Origin: Phytobacter massiliensis JC163
GTDB taxonomy: Bacteria; Pseudomonadota; Gammaproteobacteria; Enterobacterales; Enterobacteriaceae
DNA: 64,000 nt
Assembly (NCBI RefSeq): GCF_000321045.1
Contig: NZ_HE578947.1
Span: 231,743 to 295,742 of the forward strand
Reading direction: 5' to 3'
The translations under genes were made by a program, and so were the position numbers. A model generated the notes under the pieces. The model ran no database searches and was not told where the DNA came from. It worked only from the letters and a program-made list of their open reading frames with translations. Positions 11,401-20,083 of the stretch are shown in pieces. Numbering within the stretch: the first letter of the stretch is position 1; each line of letters opens with the position of its first letter.

Positions 11401-12245
11401 CGCTCGATGGCCGGGTCGACGTGCCGTGGGCGCGCATCGTGGTTCATGAACTGCCGGAGAGCGCCGTAGACACCTCCAGCGATGAGGTGATGCTTGATGC
11501 CAATCTGCAGCCGGAAGAGGCGAAAAGCGCGGCGATCCCTATCAACAGCAACCTGATTGTCCACGTCGGCAACAATGTGCGCATGAACGCCTTTGGCCTG
11601 AAAGCGCGCCTGACCGGCGATCTGAAAGTGGCGCAGGACAAACAGGGGCTGGGGCTGAACGGGCAGATCAACATCCCGGAAGGGCGCTACCACGCCTACG
11701 GCCAGGATTTGCTGGTGCGTAAAGGGGAGCTTCTCTTCTCCGGGCCGCCGGACCAGCCGCTGCTCAACATTGAGGCTATTCGTAACCCGGAGGCCACGGA
11801 AAACGATGTGATTGCCGGCGTGCGGGTGACGGGCTACGCCGATGAGCCGAAAGCGGAGATCTTCTCCGACCCGGCAATGTCGCAGCAGGAGGCGCTTTCC
11901 TATCTGCTGCGCGGGCAGGGGCTGGAGAGCGGTCAGAGCGACAGCGATGCAATGACATCCGCTTTGGTGGGCCTGGGGGTTGCACAAAGTGGGCAGGTTG
12001 TGGGTAAAATCGGCGAGACCTTTGGCGTCAGTAATCTGGCGCTGGATACCGAAGGGGTGGGAGACTCATCCCAGGTGGTGGTCAGCGGCTATGTATTGCC
12101 GGGTCTGCAGGTAAAATATGGTGTGGGAATTTTTGACTCGCTGGCGACTCTCACGTTACGTTATCGCCTGATGCCTAAGCTGTATCTGGAAGCGGTGTCT
12201 GGCATAGATCAGGCACTTGATTTGCTCTATCAGTTTGAGTTTTAG
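8469..12245 (+). CDS. tamB: TamB, inner-membrane-anchored periplasm-spanning AsmA-like protein
   Basis: TamB (1258 residues here, 1259 in E. coli) has one N-terminal membrane helix (about 7-27). After it comes a very long run of beta strands that forms a hydrophobic groove across the periplasm. The C-terminal DUF490 domain (about the last 330 residues) contacts TamA. It is a member of the AsmA-like bridge proteins together with YhdP and YdbH, which carry phospholipids to the outer membrane. The start codon overlaps the tamA stop (ATGA), so the two are translationally coupled, and ytfP follows after 2 bases. Confidence 0.97.
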   Translation: MSLWKKISLGVLAFIILLLATVIFLVGTTSGLHILFKAANRWVPGLEIGQVTGGWRDLTLKNVRYDQPGVAVNAGELHLAVKLACLRDSSLCVNDISLKDINVVVDTKKMPPAAQVEEEDSGPLDLSTPYPITLGRVALNNVNIKIDDTTVSVMDFTSGLNWEEKNLTLKPTSLRGLLIALPKVADVAQEEVVEPKIDNPKPDELPLGESLKQLFSKPVLPEMTDVHLPLNLNIEEFRGEQLRLTGDTDITVSNMLLKVSSIDGNMRLDALDIDSTQGTLNATGTAKLQNDWPVDLTLNSTLNVDPIKGEKVKIKVGGEVRKQLEFGVNLSGPVDVVLRGQTQLAEAGLPLNLDITSEQLYWPFTGEKQYQADDVKLKLTGKMTDYTLSFRTAVKGQDIPPAAITLDGKGNEQQINIDKLSVAALEGKTELKALLDWQQAISWRGELTLDGINTAKTFPDWPAKLDGLAKMRGSLYGGSWQVDIPELKLAGNVKQNKVSVDGKVRGNSYMQWTIPGLHLTLGRNTADVKGELGVKDLNLDAQINAPGLDNALPGLGGTAKGLVNIRGTVEAPQVLADITANNLRWQELRVARVLVKGDVKSTDQLGGTLNVRVERLSQPNVNLSLVTLAAKGSEKQHELELRVQGEPVAGQLRLAGSFDRDEQRWKGTLSDTRFTTPVGPVTLNRSVALDYRNQEQKISIGPHCWSNPNAELCVPQTVDAGAEGHAVVNLNRFDLAMIKPYLPEVTQASGTFSGKADVAWDTTKEGLPQGSVTLNGRNVRVTQIINGSPLLVAFDLLNLNAQLKNNRADLGWTMRLNNNGQFDGQVQVTDPQGQRNLGGSVNIRNFSLAMANAIFTRGEKAAGLLNANLRLAGNLQSPQLFGQMQLNGVDVEGNFMPFEMQPSQLAMNFNGTSSTLQGVVRTRQGQINLGGNADWSQIDNWRARVTAKGSDVRITVPPMVRLDVSPDLVFEATPSLFTLDGRVDVPWARIVVHELPESAVDTSSDEVMLDANLQPEEAKSAAIPINSNLIVHVGNNVRMNAFGLKARLTGDLKVAQDKQGLGLNGQINIPEGRYHAYGQDLLVRKGELLFSGPPDQPLLNIEAIRNPEATENDVIAGVRVTGYADEPKAEIFSDPAMSQQEALSYLLRGQGLESGQSDSDAMTSALVGLGVAQSGQVVGKIGETFGVSNLALDTEGVGDSSQVVVSGYVLPGLQVKYGVGIFDSLATLTLRYRLMPKLYLEAVSGIDQALDLLYQFEF

Positions 12246-12247
12246 CA

Positions 12248-12592
12248 ATGCGAATATTTGTCTACGGCAGTTTACGACGCAAGCAGGGCAACAGCCACTG
12301 GATGACCAACGCTCAGTGGCTGGGCGATCACAGCGTTGAACATTATCAACTCTACAGTCTGGGGCACTACCCCGGCGCTGTGCCGGGCGATGGAAATGTG
12401 CAAGGCGAAGTGTATCGCATTGATGCGGCAACCCTGAGCGAACTGGATGCGCTCCGCACGGCGGGGGGCGAATACAAACGCCAGTTGATCCAGACGCCCT
12501 ATGGCAGCGCCTGGATGTATGTCTACCAGCGGTCGGTAGAGGGGAGAACGTTTATCCCTACCGGCAACTGGCTGGACAGAGAGCAGTATTAG
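12248..12592 (+). CDS. ytfP: YtfP, gamma-glutamylcyclotransferase-like (GGCT/AIG2) protein
   Basis: This 114-residue protein has the GGCT/AIG2 fold signature VYGSLRRKQGN at its start and the acidic residue of the family in AGGEYKRQ (about residue 78). E. coli YtfP is 113 aa with a solved fold, but its substrate is not known. It is the third gene of the tamAB-ytfP operon. In E. coli the toxin-antitoxin pair chpSB lies next; here a chemoreceptor gene takes its place. Confidence 0.93.
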   Translation: MRIFVYGSLRRKQGNSHWMTNAQWLGDHSVEHYQLYSLGHYPGAVPGDGNVQGEVYRIDAATLSELDALRTAGGEYKRQLIQTPYGSAWMYVYQRSVEGRTFIPTGNWLDREQY

Positions 12593-12616
12593 TTTGTCCC
12601 CTGAAACATTATTCAC

Positions 12617-12641
12617 ACGCCACCTTCGGGTGGCGTTGTTT
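12617..12641 (+). terminator. Rho-independent terminator of tamA-tamB-ytfP
   Basis: The 8-bp stem ACGCCACC / GGTGGCGT closes a TTCG tetraloop and is followed by TGTTTTT. This is a textbook intrinsic terminator. Confidence 0.92.
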
Positions 12642-12663
12642 TTACGGGCGAAAAGCGCGGGTT

Positions 12664-14247
12664 TTACGCCGCGCTCTGGCGCAGCTTGAAGAGGCTCACC
12701 GCCTCCAGCAGCTCCTGTGCCTGGCGCTGCATCTCATGGGCGGCGGCAGACGACTCCTGAGAGAGCGTGGCATTCTGCTGGGTGGCCGTATCCATATGCG
12801 TGACCGCAACGTTAACCTGGTCAATGCCCGTGCTCTGCTCTTTGCTTGCCGCAGAAATCGCCTCCACCAGTTCGCTCACCTGCTGCACGCTACGCAGGAT
12901 ATCGGCCATGGCCGAACCGGCGTTCTGAACCTGCGAATTGCCTTCGGCGATGCGGTTTACCGAGTTATCAATCAGCGCGCGGATATCCCGCGCCGCCGAG
13001 GCTGAACGCTGCGCCAGCGCGCGCACTTCGGCGGCAACGACCGCAAATCCCCGGCCTTCTGCGCCAGCGCGGGCGGCTTCCACCGCGGCGTTCAGCGCCA
13101 GAATATTGGTCTGGAAGGCGATACTGTCAATGACGCCGATAATGCTGTTGATTTCACTGGAAAGCTGGTGGATATCGCTCATGGTCTGGACCACGCGCTC
13201 CACCGCCTCGCCACCCTGCCCGGCAATCGCGAAGGCATCGCGGGCGATGGTACTGGCGAAACGGGAATTTTCCGCGTTGCTTTTTACCACTGAGGTCAGC
13301 TCTTCCATTGAGGCCGCGGTCTGCTCCAGCGCGCTGGCCTGCGCCTCGTTGCGGGAGGAGAGCTCCCGGCTGCCGGTCGCAATCTGCACCGAGGCGGAAG
13401 CGATGGATTCGGTGCTATGACGAACGCCGTACACAATGCGGGTGAGATTGCCGTTCATCTCCTGCAGCGCCTGCATCAGCTCTGCCGTCTCATCGCGCCC
13501 GGAAACGTTAAAGGTCGTTTGCAGATCCCCGGCCGCTACCGTGCGGGCGACCGCCACCGCCTGTGCCAGCGGATGGGTAATGCTGCGCACCAGCCACCAG
13601 GTAATAATCGCCCCCGCAAGCATGGTCAGCGCCATAGCCAGCAGCAGCATCAGGCGGGTTTGTTGATACTGGGCCAGGTTCTGGGCCTCTGTCTTCGCAT
13701 GAACCGCGCTGGCGTGCGCCAGCGTACGGGCGACAACCTCGTCGATCATTTTGGTAGGCTCACGATCGAGGCCGGTCACCAGACCGTCCACCCGCTGAGC
13801 GCTACCCGGATCGGTCAGCGCATACTGCTGCAGCGCGCTCAGATAGTGCCGCTCTAAATCTGCATGCAGCAGGCGCGTTTTTTCAACCAGCCCGTTATCC
13901 ATGCCCAGCTGCGGCAGCAGGCCGCTGAGCTTTTGCAACAGCTGCTGGGTTTTCTGACTTTGGGAGACAAACGCGTTTTTGTATTTATCGAACGCTTCCT
14001 GGCTCTGGCTGCCGCGCAGTAAGGTGTTTTTCCACTCCTGCACCTGGATTTTAAACTGTACCTGGGCATTGCGGGCGGTATCAATGCTGTCTGCCAGCAC
14101 CCTTTCAGTGGCCATCATCTGCTGGTTTTGCGCATTGCTGGCGCTGTTGATTGCCATTCCGCGCAGCCCGATAAAGAGCGTCGCCAGCAGCAACAGGGTT
14201 GCCAGAAGGCCAAGTCGTTGCCCGATGGTGAATTGATTTAGTTTCAT
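12664..14247 (-). CDS. Methyl-accepting chemotaxis protein
   Basis: This 527-residue chemoreceptor has TM1 at about 12-30, a periplasmic sensor region of about 160 residues that is mostly helical (four-helix-bundle type), TM2 at about 198-218, a HAMP domain, and the cytoplasmic signalling rod. The conserved hairpin tip [20 protein letters not shown] is present. The C-terminus (FKLRQSAA) lacks the NWETF tail that tethers CheR and CheB, so it is probably a low-abundance receptor that depends on others for adaptation. The ligand is unknown. A sigma-28 promoter lies just upstream. The gene occupies the chpSB position of E. coli and is convergent with ytfP. Confidence 0.93.
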   Translation of the reverse strand: MKLNQFTIGQRLGLLATLLLLATLFIGLRGMAINSASNAQNQQMMATERVLADSIDTARNAQVQFKIQVQEWKNTLLRGSQSQEAFDKYKNAFVSQSQKTQQLLQKLSGLLPQLGMDNGLVEKTRLLHADLERHYLSALQQYALTDPGSAQRVDGLVTGLDREPTKMIDEVVARTLAHASAVHAKTEAQNLAQYQQTRLMLLLAMALTMLAGAIITWWLVRSITHPLAQAVAVARTVAAGDLQTTFNVSGRDETAELMQALQEMNGNLTRIVYGVRHSTESIASASVQIATGSRELSSRNEAQASALEQTAASMEELTSVVKSNAENSRFASTIARDAFAIAGQGGEAVERVVQTMSDIHQLSSEINSIIGVIDSIAFQTNILALNAAVEAARAGAEGRGFAVVAAEVRALAQRSASAARDIRALIDNSVNRIAEGNSQVQNAGSAMADILRSVQQVSELVEAISAASKEQSTGIDQVNVAVTHMDTATQQNATLSQESSAAAHEMQRQAQELLEAVSLFKLRQSAA

Positions 14248-14289
14248 ACAGATTCCGTTAGCAGGTGGATATATCGTTTACTCACTGGG

Positions 14290-14316
14290 ATATCGACCAT
14301 CCGCTAAGGGACTTTA
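14290..14316 (-). promoter_or_regulatory. Flagellar sigma-28 (FliA) promoter of the chemoreceptor gene
   Basis: On the minus strand, TAAAGTCC (-35) is separated by 11 bases from GTCGATAT (-10). The FliA consensus is TAAAGTTT-N11-GCCGATAA, so 12 of 16 positions match with exact spacing. It lies 43 bases before the start codon and puts the receptor in the class 3 flagellar regulon. Confidence 0.75.
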
Positions 14317-14450
14317 CAGGGCGGAAGTACGCTACTGGCGGGGTTTATCGCTATGCCGTTAATAACGCAACGAAAAGAGTTTTATGGCACTTTTATGACA
14401 GCCTGGCATTCAGCCGTTTTGAACGCAAAAGCCAGCACTACGGGCATAAA

Positions 14451-14480
14451 AAAACCGCCTCTGGTGACAGAGGCGGTTTT
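14451..14480. terminator. Terminator downstream of ppa
   Basis: A 13-bp stem, AAAACCGCCTCTG with CAGAGGCGGTTTT, closes a GTGA loop. The A and T runs at both ends make it usable in either direction. It ends ppa on the minus strand. Confidence 0.92.
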
Positions 14481-14492
14481 CACTAAAACGGA

Positions 14493-15023
14493 TTATTTCT
14501 TCGCTGCGCGCTCGAAGGAAGCAATGATTTCAGCTTTAGCCGCTTCTGCATTGTCCCAGCCGTCAACTTTCACCCATTTGCCTTTTTCGAGGTCTTTGTA
14601 GTGCTCGAAGAAGTGGGTGATCTGTGCTTTCAGCAGTTCCGGCAGGTCGTTCACATCTTTAATGTGATCGTACTCTTTGCTCAGCTTGGTGTGCGGTACC
14701 GCAACCAGCTTCGCGTCTTCGCCAGACTCGTCGGTCATTTTCAGTACGCCAACCGGACGGCAGCGGATGACTGAGCCGGGTTCCAGCGGGTACGGGGTCG
14801 GGACCAGAACGTCAACCGGGTCGCCATCCAGAGACAGGGTATGGTTGATGTAACCGTAGTTGCACGGATAGAACATTGCAGTAGACATGAAACGGTCAAC
14901 GAACAGCGCGCCGCTCTCTTTATCAACTTCGTATTTGATCGGGTCGGCGTTTGCCGGAATCTCGATGATTACATAGATATCTTCTGGCAGTTCTTTGCCC
15001 GCCGGGACGTTGAGTAAGCTCAT
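14493..15023 (-). CDS. ppa: Inorganic pyrophosphatase (soluble family I)
   Basis: Ppa hydrolyses the pyrophosphate released by biosynthetic reactions, which pulls them forward, and is essential. The family I signature appears as [12 protein letters not shown], with the metal-binding aspartates at about 66, 68 and 71. The 176-residue length equals E. coli. The start at 15023 has AAGGAAAC eight bases ahead; the longer frame upstream is not homologous. It is flanked by a terminator and by the divergent ytfQ regulatory region. Confidence 0.98.
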   Translation of the reverse strand: MSLLNVPAGKELPEDIYVIIEIPANADPIKYEVDKESGALFVDRFMSTAMFYPCNYGYINHTLSLDGDPVDVLVPTPYPLEPGSVIRCRPVGVLKMTDESGEDAKLVAVPHTKLSKEYDHIKDVNDLPELLKAQITHFFEHYKDLEKGKWVKVDGWDNAEAAKAEIIASFERAAKK

Positions 15024-15186
15024 GTTTGTTTCCTTTGAGATGTGTGGCAAACAAGTGCCGGGTATTATAGCCAACTCCTCAGGAATGTCTTGGGCTGTTT
15101 TATCCTCCGCCGCCATTTCTCTTGGCTTTTATTCCCCCTTTTTCAGTCGAATTGTCCATAAAGATAGCTGCATCATTAATAAAAAT

Positions 15187-15202
15187 ATGGAAGCGGTTAC
15201 AC
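15187..15202. promoter_or_regulatory. Putative GalR/GalS operator upstream of ytfQ
   Basis: The sequence ATGGAAGCGGTTACAC closely fits the GalR-family operator pattern GTGKAANCGNTTNCAC. It lies about 190 bases upstream of the likely ytfQ transcription start. In E. coli, ytfQ is reported as a member of the GalR regulon. Confidence 0.55.
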
Positions 15203-15331
15203 TGGATTTATAACAATTTTGTTGCAGCTAAATTTTCTGTCTTATCAAGGGACAGGGCAGAACGATCGGCCCGGACAATTTCGCGCGTCAGATCTCAACT
15301 AAGAACTAACAATTCATTCACTTTTCTGATT

Positions 15332-15373
15332 TGTGATGTAACTCATTTTGTTACATCTCTTATTGTCTATAGT
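15332..15373 (+). promoter_or_regulatory. ytfQ promoter with CRP site at about -41.5
   Basis: TGTGA-N6-TCATT is centred at 15339.5 and a TATAGT -10 sits at 15368-15373. The distance puts the CRP site at about -41.5 from a start near 15381, the class II activation position. The right CRP half matches 3 of 5 bases. The site overlaps a second symmetry, TGTAAC-N7-GTTACA. The rest of the 400-base ppa-ytfQ gap shows only the GalR-type operator. Confidence 0.6.
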
Positions 15374-15423
15374 TTCCCCGCAGGTGAAGTTGTAGCCAAC
15401 AATAACCCTACGAGGACACACTT

Positions 15424-16380
15424 ATGTGGAAGCGCTTACTTCTTGTCACAGCAGTTTCAGCAGCCATGTCGTCTATGGCGATGGCCGCCCCCTTAACCGT
15501 GGGATTTTCACAGGTTGGTTCTGAGTCTGGCTGGCGAGCCGCGGAAACCAACGTCGCGAAAAGCGAAGCCCAAAAACGCGGTATCACGCTTAAGATTGCT
15601 GACGGTCAGCAAAAGCAGGAGAACCAGATCAAAGCCGTTCGTTCGTTTATCGCTCAGGGCGTGGATGCGATTTTCATCGCGCCGGTGGTGGCGACCGGCT
15701 GGGAGCCGGTGCTGAAAGAGGCCAAAGACGCGGAAATCCCGGTGATCCTCCTCGACCGCTCCATTGATGTAAAAGACAAATCCCTTTATATGACCACGGT
15801 TACCGCTGACAACGTGCTGGAAGGCAAGCTGATTGGCGAATGGCTGGTAAAACAGGTTGGCGACAAGCCGTGTAACGTGGTGGAGCTGCAGGGCACCGTT
15901 GGCGCGAGCGTGGCGATTGACCGTAAAAAAGGCTTCGCCGAGGCCATCTCTAAAGCCTCCAATATTAAAATCATCCGTTCTCAGTCCGGCGATTTCACCC
16001 GCAGTAAAGGGAAAGAGGTCATGGAGAGCTTTATCAAAGCTGAGAATAACGGCAAGAACATCTGCATGGTTTACGCCCATAACGACGACATGGCGATTGG
16101 CGCTATCCAGGCCATTAAAGAGGCCGGGCTGAAGCCGGGTAAAGATATTCTCACCGGCTCTATCGATGGCGTACCGGATATCTTTAAAGCGATGGTCGAC
16201 GGCGAAGCCAACGCCAGCGTCGAGCTGACGCCAAACATGGCTGGCCCGGCCTTTGACGCGCTGGAGAAATTCAAAAAAGACGGCACCCAGCCTGAAAAGC
16301 TGACCATCACCAAGTCCACGCTTTACCTGCCGGACACGGCGAAAGAAGAGTTAGAGAAGAAGAAAAACATGGGCTACTGA
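15424..16380 (+). CDS. ytfQ: Galactofuranose-binding periplasmic protein YtfQ
   Basis: YtfQ delivers galactofuranose (and galactopyranose more weakly) to the YtfRT-YjfF importer. The 318-residue protein has a signal peptide (1-21, cut after AMA) and the two-lobed Peripla_BP_4 fold typical of ribose and galactose binders. The sugar-contact regions seen in E. coli YtfQ are retained (FSQVGSESGWR near the N-terminus, LLDRSID, NDDMAIGAI, GSIDGV). It is the first gene of the operon, 69 bases before ytfR, and a palindromic repeat stands in that gap, which would favour high expression of the binding protein. Confidence 0.97.
   Translation: MWKRLLLVTAVSAAMSSMAMAAPLTVGFSQVGSESGWRAAETNVAKSEAQKRGITLKIADGQQKQENQIKAVRSFIAQGVDAIFIAPVVATGWEPVLKEAKDAEIPVILLDRSIDVKDKSLYMTTVTADNVLEGKLIGEWLVKQVGDKPCNVVELQGTVGASVAIDRKKGFAEAISKASNIKIIRSQSGDFTRSKGKEVMESFIKAENNGKNICMVYAHNDDMAIGAIQAIKEAGLKPGKDILTGSIDGVPDIFKAMVDGEANASVELTPNMAGPAFDALEKFKKDGTQPEKLTITKSTLYLPDTAKEELEKKKNMGY
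15426..15441. promoter_or_regulatory. Possible internal GalR-type operator at the ytfQ start
   Basis: GTGGAAGCGCTTACTT overlaps codons 1-6 of ytfQ and carries the GGAAGCG-TTAC pattern of the upstream operator. The two centres are 239 bases apart. Galactose-regulon promoters often pair an upstream and an intragenic operator for looping. The codons also encode the conserved MWKRLL start, so chance is possible. Confidence 0.35.
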
Positions 16381-16410
16381 GTCCCGCTTCTTCATAACGG
16401 CACGTCGATC

Positions 16411-16444
16411 CCCTCTCCCGCCGGGAGAGGGTCAGGGTGAGGGG
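16411..16444. repeat. CCCTCTCCC-type palindromic repeat between ytfQ and ytfR
   Basis: CCCTCTCCCG and CGGGAGAGGG form a 10-bp stem with one base between, followed by TCAGGGTGAGGGG. The same motif family recurs at 47538-47560 and 63925-64000. Its tail, GAGGGG, is placed 5 bases before the ytfR ATG and seems to act as the ribosome site. Confidence 0.75.
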
Positions 16445-16449
16445 ACACT

Positions 16450-17952
16450 ATGAACACAACGGCACACCAGGAGATCCTTCGTACAGAAGGCCTGAGTAAG
16501 TTCTTTCCCGGCGTTAAGGCGCTGGATAACGTCGATTTCAGCCTGCGCAAAGGCGAGATCATGGCGTTACTTGGCGAAAACGGCGCGGGCAAATCCACCT
16601 TAATCAAAGCGTTAACCGGCGTTTACCATGCCGATAAAGGCGCTATCTGGCTGGAAGGGAATGAAATTCGCCCGAAAAACACCGCCCATGCCCAGCAGCT
16701 GGGTATTGGCACGGTGTATCAGGAGGTTAACCTGCTGCCCAATATGTCGGTGGCGGATAACCTGTTTATTGGCCGGGAGCCCCGTCGGTTCGGCTTTCTA
16801 CGCCGCAAAGAGATGGAGAAACGCGCCAGTGAACTGATGGAATCCTACGGCTTTTCGCTGGACGTCCGCGAGCCGCTGAACCGCTACTCGGTGGCGATGC
16901 AGCAAATCGTGGCCATTTGCCGCGCCATCGACCTGTCGGCAAAAGTGCTTATTCTTGATGAGCCCACCGCCAGCCTGGATACCCAGGAGGTGGAGATGCT
17001 CTTTACCCTGATGCGCCAGCTGCGCGAGCAGGGGGTGGCGCTTATTTTCGTCACCCACTTTCTTGACCAGGTCTACGAGGTCAGCGACCGCATCACCGTG
17101 CTGCGAAACGGCAGCTTTGTCGGCTGCCGCGAAACCCGCGAGCTGCCGCAAATCGAACTGGTGAAGATGATGCTGGGCCGCGAACTGGAGAGCAACGCGC
17201 TGCAACGCGCTGGCCGCACGCTGCTGAGCGACAAACCCGTGGCCTCGTTTAAAGGCTTCGGTAAAAAAGGGCTTATCGCCCCGTTCGATCTGGACGTGCG
17301 CCCCGGTGAAATCGTCGGCCTGGCCGGCCTGCTTGGCTCCGGGCGTACCGAAACCGCCGAGGTCATTTTCGGCATCCGGCCCGCCGACAGCGGCAGCGCG
17401 CTGATTAAAGGCAAGCAGCAAAGCCTGCGCTCGCCGCATCAGGCCTCCTGTCTGGGTATCGGCTTTTGCCCGGAGGATCGCAAAACGGACGGCATCATCG
17501 CCGCCGCCTCGGTACGGGAAAACATCATTCTGGCCCTCCAGGCGCAGCGCGGCTGGCTGCGGCCGATTCCGCGCAAAGATCAGAACGCCATCGCCGAGCG
17601 CTTTATTCGCCAGCTGGGCATTCGCACCCCGAGCGCAGAGCAGCCCATTGAATTCCTTTCCGGCGGCAATCAGCAAAAAGTGTTGCTGTCGCGCTGGCTG
17701 TTGACCAAACCGCAGTTCCTTATCCTTGACGAGCCGACGCGCGGCATTGATGTAGGAGCCCATGCGGAGATTATTCGCCTTATCGAAACCCTGTGCGCTG
17801 ACGGGCTGGCGCTGCTGGTGATCTCCTCTGAACTGGAGGAGCTGGTGGGCTATGCCGACCGGGTGATCATCATGCGCGATCGCAAGCAGATAGCGGAAAT
17901 CCCCCTTGCCGACCTGTCGGTTCCGGCAATCATGAATGCCATCGCGGCATAA
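16450..17952 (+). CDS. ytfR: Galactofuranose ABC importer, ATP-binding protein YtfR
   Basis: This is the double nucleotide-binding subunit (500 residues) of the YtfQRT-YjfF sugar importer. NBD1 has Walker A GENGAGKST (about 41-49) and Walker B ILDEPTAS. Its signature region is degenerate (YSVAMQQ). NBD2 has an atypical Walker A, GLLGSGRTE, a good signature LSGGNQQKV and Walker B ILDEPTRGID. This asymmetry is normal for the ribose/galactose transporter class, as in RbsA. It ends 13 bases before ytfT. Confidence 0.96.
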   Translation: MNTTAHQEILRTEGLSKFFPGVKALDNVDFSLRKGEIMALLGENGAGKSTLIKALTGVYHADKGAIWLEGNEIRPKNTAHAQQLGIGTVYQEVNLLPNMSVADNLFIGREPRRFGFLRRKEMEKRASELMESYGFSLDVREPLNRYSVAMQQIVAICRAIDLSAKVLILDEPTASLDTQEVEMLFTLMRQLREQGVALIFVTHFLDQVYEVSDRITVLRNGSFVGCRETRELPQIELVKMMLGRELESNALQRAGRTLLSDKPVASFKGFGKKGLIAPFDLDVRPGEIVGLAGLLGSGRTETAEVIFGIRPADSGSALIKGKQQSLRSPHQASCLGIGFCPEDRKTDGIIAAASVRENIILALQAQRGWLRPIPRKDQNAIAERFIRQLGIRTPSAEQPIEFLSGGNQQKVLLSRWLLTKPQFLILDEPTRGIDVGAHAEIIRLIETLCADGLALLVISSELEELVGYADRVIIMRDRKQIAEIPLADLSVPAIMNAIAA

Positions 17953-17965
17953 GGAGGAGTATGTG

Positions 17966-18988
17966 ATGCCTCAATCCGTCCCGCAGACCGGGCAGCCGAA
18001 GCGCCGCTTTAAGTGGCCGACAGGCATGCCGCAAGTCGCGGCGCTGCTGCTGGTATTACTGGTAGACAGCCTGGTCGCGCCTCACTTTTTCCAGGTGATA
18101 TTGCAGGATGGCCGCCTGTTCGGCAGCCCGATCGATATCCTTAACCGCGCCGCGCCCGTTGCGCTGCTGGCCATCGGCATGACGCTGGTTATCGCCACGG
18201 GCGGTATTGACCTCTCCGTTGGCGCGGTGATGGCAATTGCCGGAGCCACGGCGGCGTCAATGACCGTTGCCGGGCACAGCCTGCCGGTCGTGCTGCTTGC
18301 CGCGCTGGGGGCAGGCGTGCTCGCCGGGCTATGGAACGGCGTGCTGGTGGCCATTCTGAAGATTCAGCCTTTCGTCGCCACGCTTATCCTGATGGTGGCC
18401 GGGCGCGGGGTGGCGCAGCTTATTACCTCCGGGCAAATCGTCACCTTCAACGCGCCGAATCTTGCCTGGATCGGCAGCGGTAATCTGCTGCTTTTCCCGA
18501 CGCCGGTGATCATTGCGCTGGCGACGCTGGTTATTTTCTGGCTGTTTACCCGCAAAACGGCGCTTGGCCTGTTTATCGAAGCGGTGGGCATCAACATCCG
18601 CGCGGCGAAAAACGCCGGGGTGAATACCCGGCTGGTGGTGATGCTGGCCTACGTGCTGAGCGGCGTTTGCGCGGCCATTGCCGGGGTGATTGTCGCGGCG
18701 GATATTCGCGGCGCGGACGCCAACAACGCCGGGCTGTGGCTGGAGCTGGATGCCATTCTGGCGGTGGTGATTGGCGGCGCATCGCTGATGGGCGGGCGCT
18801 TTAACCTGCTGCTGTCGGTGGTGGGGGCGCTGATTATCCAGGGGATGAACACGGGGATTTTGCTTTCCGGTTTTCCGCCGGAGCTTAACCAGGTGGTGAA
18901 AGCGGTGGTGGTGCTGTGCGTACTGATCGTTCAGTCGCCGCGCTTTATCGCATTGATTAAAGGAGCGCGCGGCCATGATAAAACGTAA
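17966..18988 (+). CDS. ytfT: Galactofuranose ABC importer, permease YtfT
   Basis: This is an inner-membrane permease of the BPD_transp_2 family (340 residues, eight or more hydrophobic segments), pairing with YjfF to form the channel. The family loop ATGGIDLSVGAVMAI is visible at about residues 71-85. An AGGAGG at 17952-17957 stands 8 bases before the ATG used here; a GTG one codon earlier is the alternative. The 3' end overlaps yjfF by 14 bases, so translation is coupled. Confidence 0.95.
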   Translation: MPQSVPQTGQPKRRFKWPTGMPQVAALLLVLLVDSLVAPHFFQVILQDGRLFGSPIDILNRAAPVALLAIGMTLVIATGGIDLSVGAVMAIAGATAASMTVAGHSLPVVLLAALGAGVLAGLWNGVLVAILKIQPFVATLILMVAGRGVAQLITSGQIVTFNAPNLAWIGSGNLLLFPTPVIIALATLVIFWLFTRKTALGLFIEAVGINIRAAKNAGVNTRLVVMLAYVLSGVCAAIAGVIVAADIRGADANNAGLWLELDAILAVVIGGASLMGGRFNLLLSVVGALIIQGMNTGILLSGFPPELNQVVKAVVVLCVLIVQSPRFIALIKGARGHDKT

Positions 18989-19985
18989 TTTACCGTTGAT
19001 GATCACCCTGGGCGTGTTCGTGCTGGGGTATCTCTACTGCCTGACGCAGTTTCCGGGGTTTGCCTCCACCAGAGTTATTTGCAACATCCTGACCGATAAC
19101 GCCTTCTTAGGGATTATCGCCGTCGGCATGACGTTTGTGATCCTCTCCGGCGGCATCGATCTTTCCGTGGGCTCGGTGATCGCCTTTACCGGCGTTTTCC
19201 TGGCGAAAGCCATCGGCTACTGGGGCATTTCGCCGCTGCTGGCGTTCCCGCTGGTGCTGGCGATGGGCTGCGCCTTTGGCGCGTTTATGGGACTTCTGAT
19301 CGACGCGCTGAAAATCCCCGCGTTTATCATCACCCTGGCCGGAATGTTCTTTCTGCGCGGCGTCAGCTATCTGGTTTCGGAAGAGTCAATTCCCATTAAC
19401 CACCCGATATATGACACCCTCTCCAGCCTGGCGTGGAAAATCCCCGGCGGCGGGCGTCTGAGCGCGATGGGCCTGTTGATGCTCGGCGTGGTGGTCATCG
19501 GCATTTTCCTCGCCCATCGCACCCGCTTTGGCAACCAGGTGTACGCCATTGGCGGCAGCGCCACGTCGGCAAACCTTATGGGCATTTCAACGCGCAGCAC
19601 CACCATTCGCATCTATATGCTCTCCACCGGCCTGGCGACGCTGGCGGGCATTGTCTTCTCCGTTTACACCCAGGCGGGCTACGCGCTGGCGGGGGTTGGG
19701 GTGGAGCTGGACGCTATTGCGTCGGTGGTGATTGGCGGCACGCTGCTGAGCGGTGGGGTAGGGACGGTGCTGGGCACCCTGTTTGGCGTGGCGATCCAGG
19801 GGCTAATCCAGACCTATATCAATTTTGACGGTACGCTGAGTTCCTGGTGGACCAAAATCGCTATTGGTATTTTATTGTTTATTTTTATCGCCTTACAACG
19901 TGGCCTTACCGTGCTGTGGGAAAACCGGCAAAGTTCCCCTGTTACACGGGTTAACCCACAGAGCAACAAAGCAGTAACACCTTGA
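18975..19985 (+). CDS. yjfF: Galactofuranose ABC importer, permease YjfF
   Basis: This is the second membrane subunit (336 residues) of the galactofuranose importer, homologous to YtfT. It carries the same EAA-like loop, SGGIDLSVGSVIAF (about 54-67), and the late motif ASVVIGGTLLSGGVGTVLG. The C-terminus is five residues longer than I recall for E. coli YjfF, with a different tail. It closes the operon; a chemoreceptor gene with its own promoter follows 98 bases later. Confidence 0.95.
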   Translation: MIKRNLPLMITLGVFVLGYLYCLTQFPGFASTRVICNILTDNAFLGIIAVGMTFVILSGGIDLSVGSVIAFTGVFLAKAIGYWGISPLLAFPLVLAMGCAFGAFMGLLIDALKIPAFIITLAGMFFLRGVSYLVSEESIPINHPIYDTLSSLAWKIPGGGRLSAMGLLMLGVVVIGIFLAHRTRFGNQVYAIGGSATSANLMGISTRSTTIRIYMLSTGLATLAGIVFSVYTQAGYALAGVGVELDAIASVVIGGTLLSGGVGTVLGTLFGVAIQGLIQTYINFDGTLSSWWTKIAIGILLFIFIALQRGLTVLWENRQSSPVTRVNPQSNKAVTP

Positions 19986-20001
19986 ATTGATTAAAAAGAA
20001 G

Positions 20002-20028
20002 TAAAGTTTTTCCGGTAGCGGCCGATAA
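20002..20028 (+). promoter_or_regulatory. Perfect sigma-28 (FliA) promoter
   Basis: TAAAGTTT, 11 bases, then GCCGATAA: every consensus position of the flagellar sigma-28 promoter is present. It lies 56 bases before the chemoreceptor start, so the gene is expressed with flagella rather than with the ytf operon. Confidence 0.93.
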
Positions 20029-20083
20029 GTAGCCAATGCGCCTTATTTTCAGGTGAAATAATCCCCGCTACTGGAAAAATATC

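Noticed and set aside
10422..11987. 521-codon open frame on the minus strand opposite tamB
   Set aside because: Antisense to tamB, low-complexity translation rich in R, H and A, no recognisable domain.
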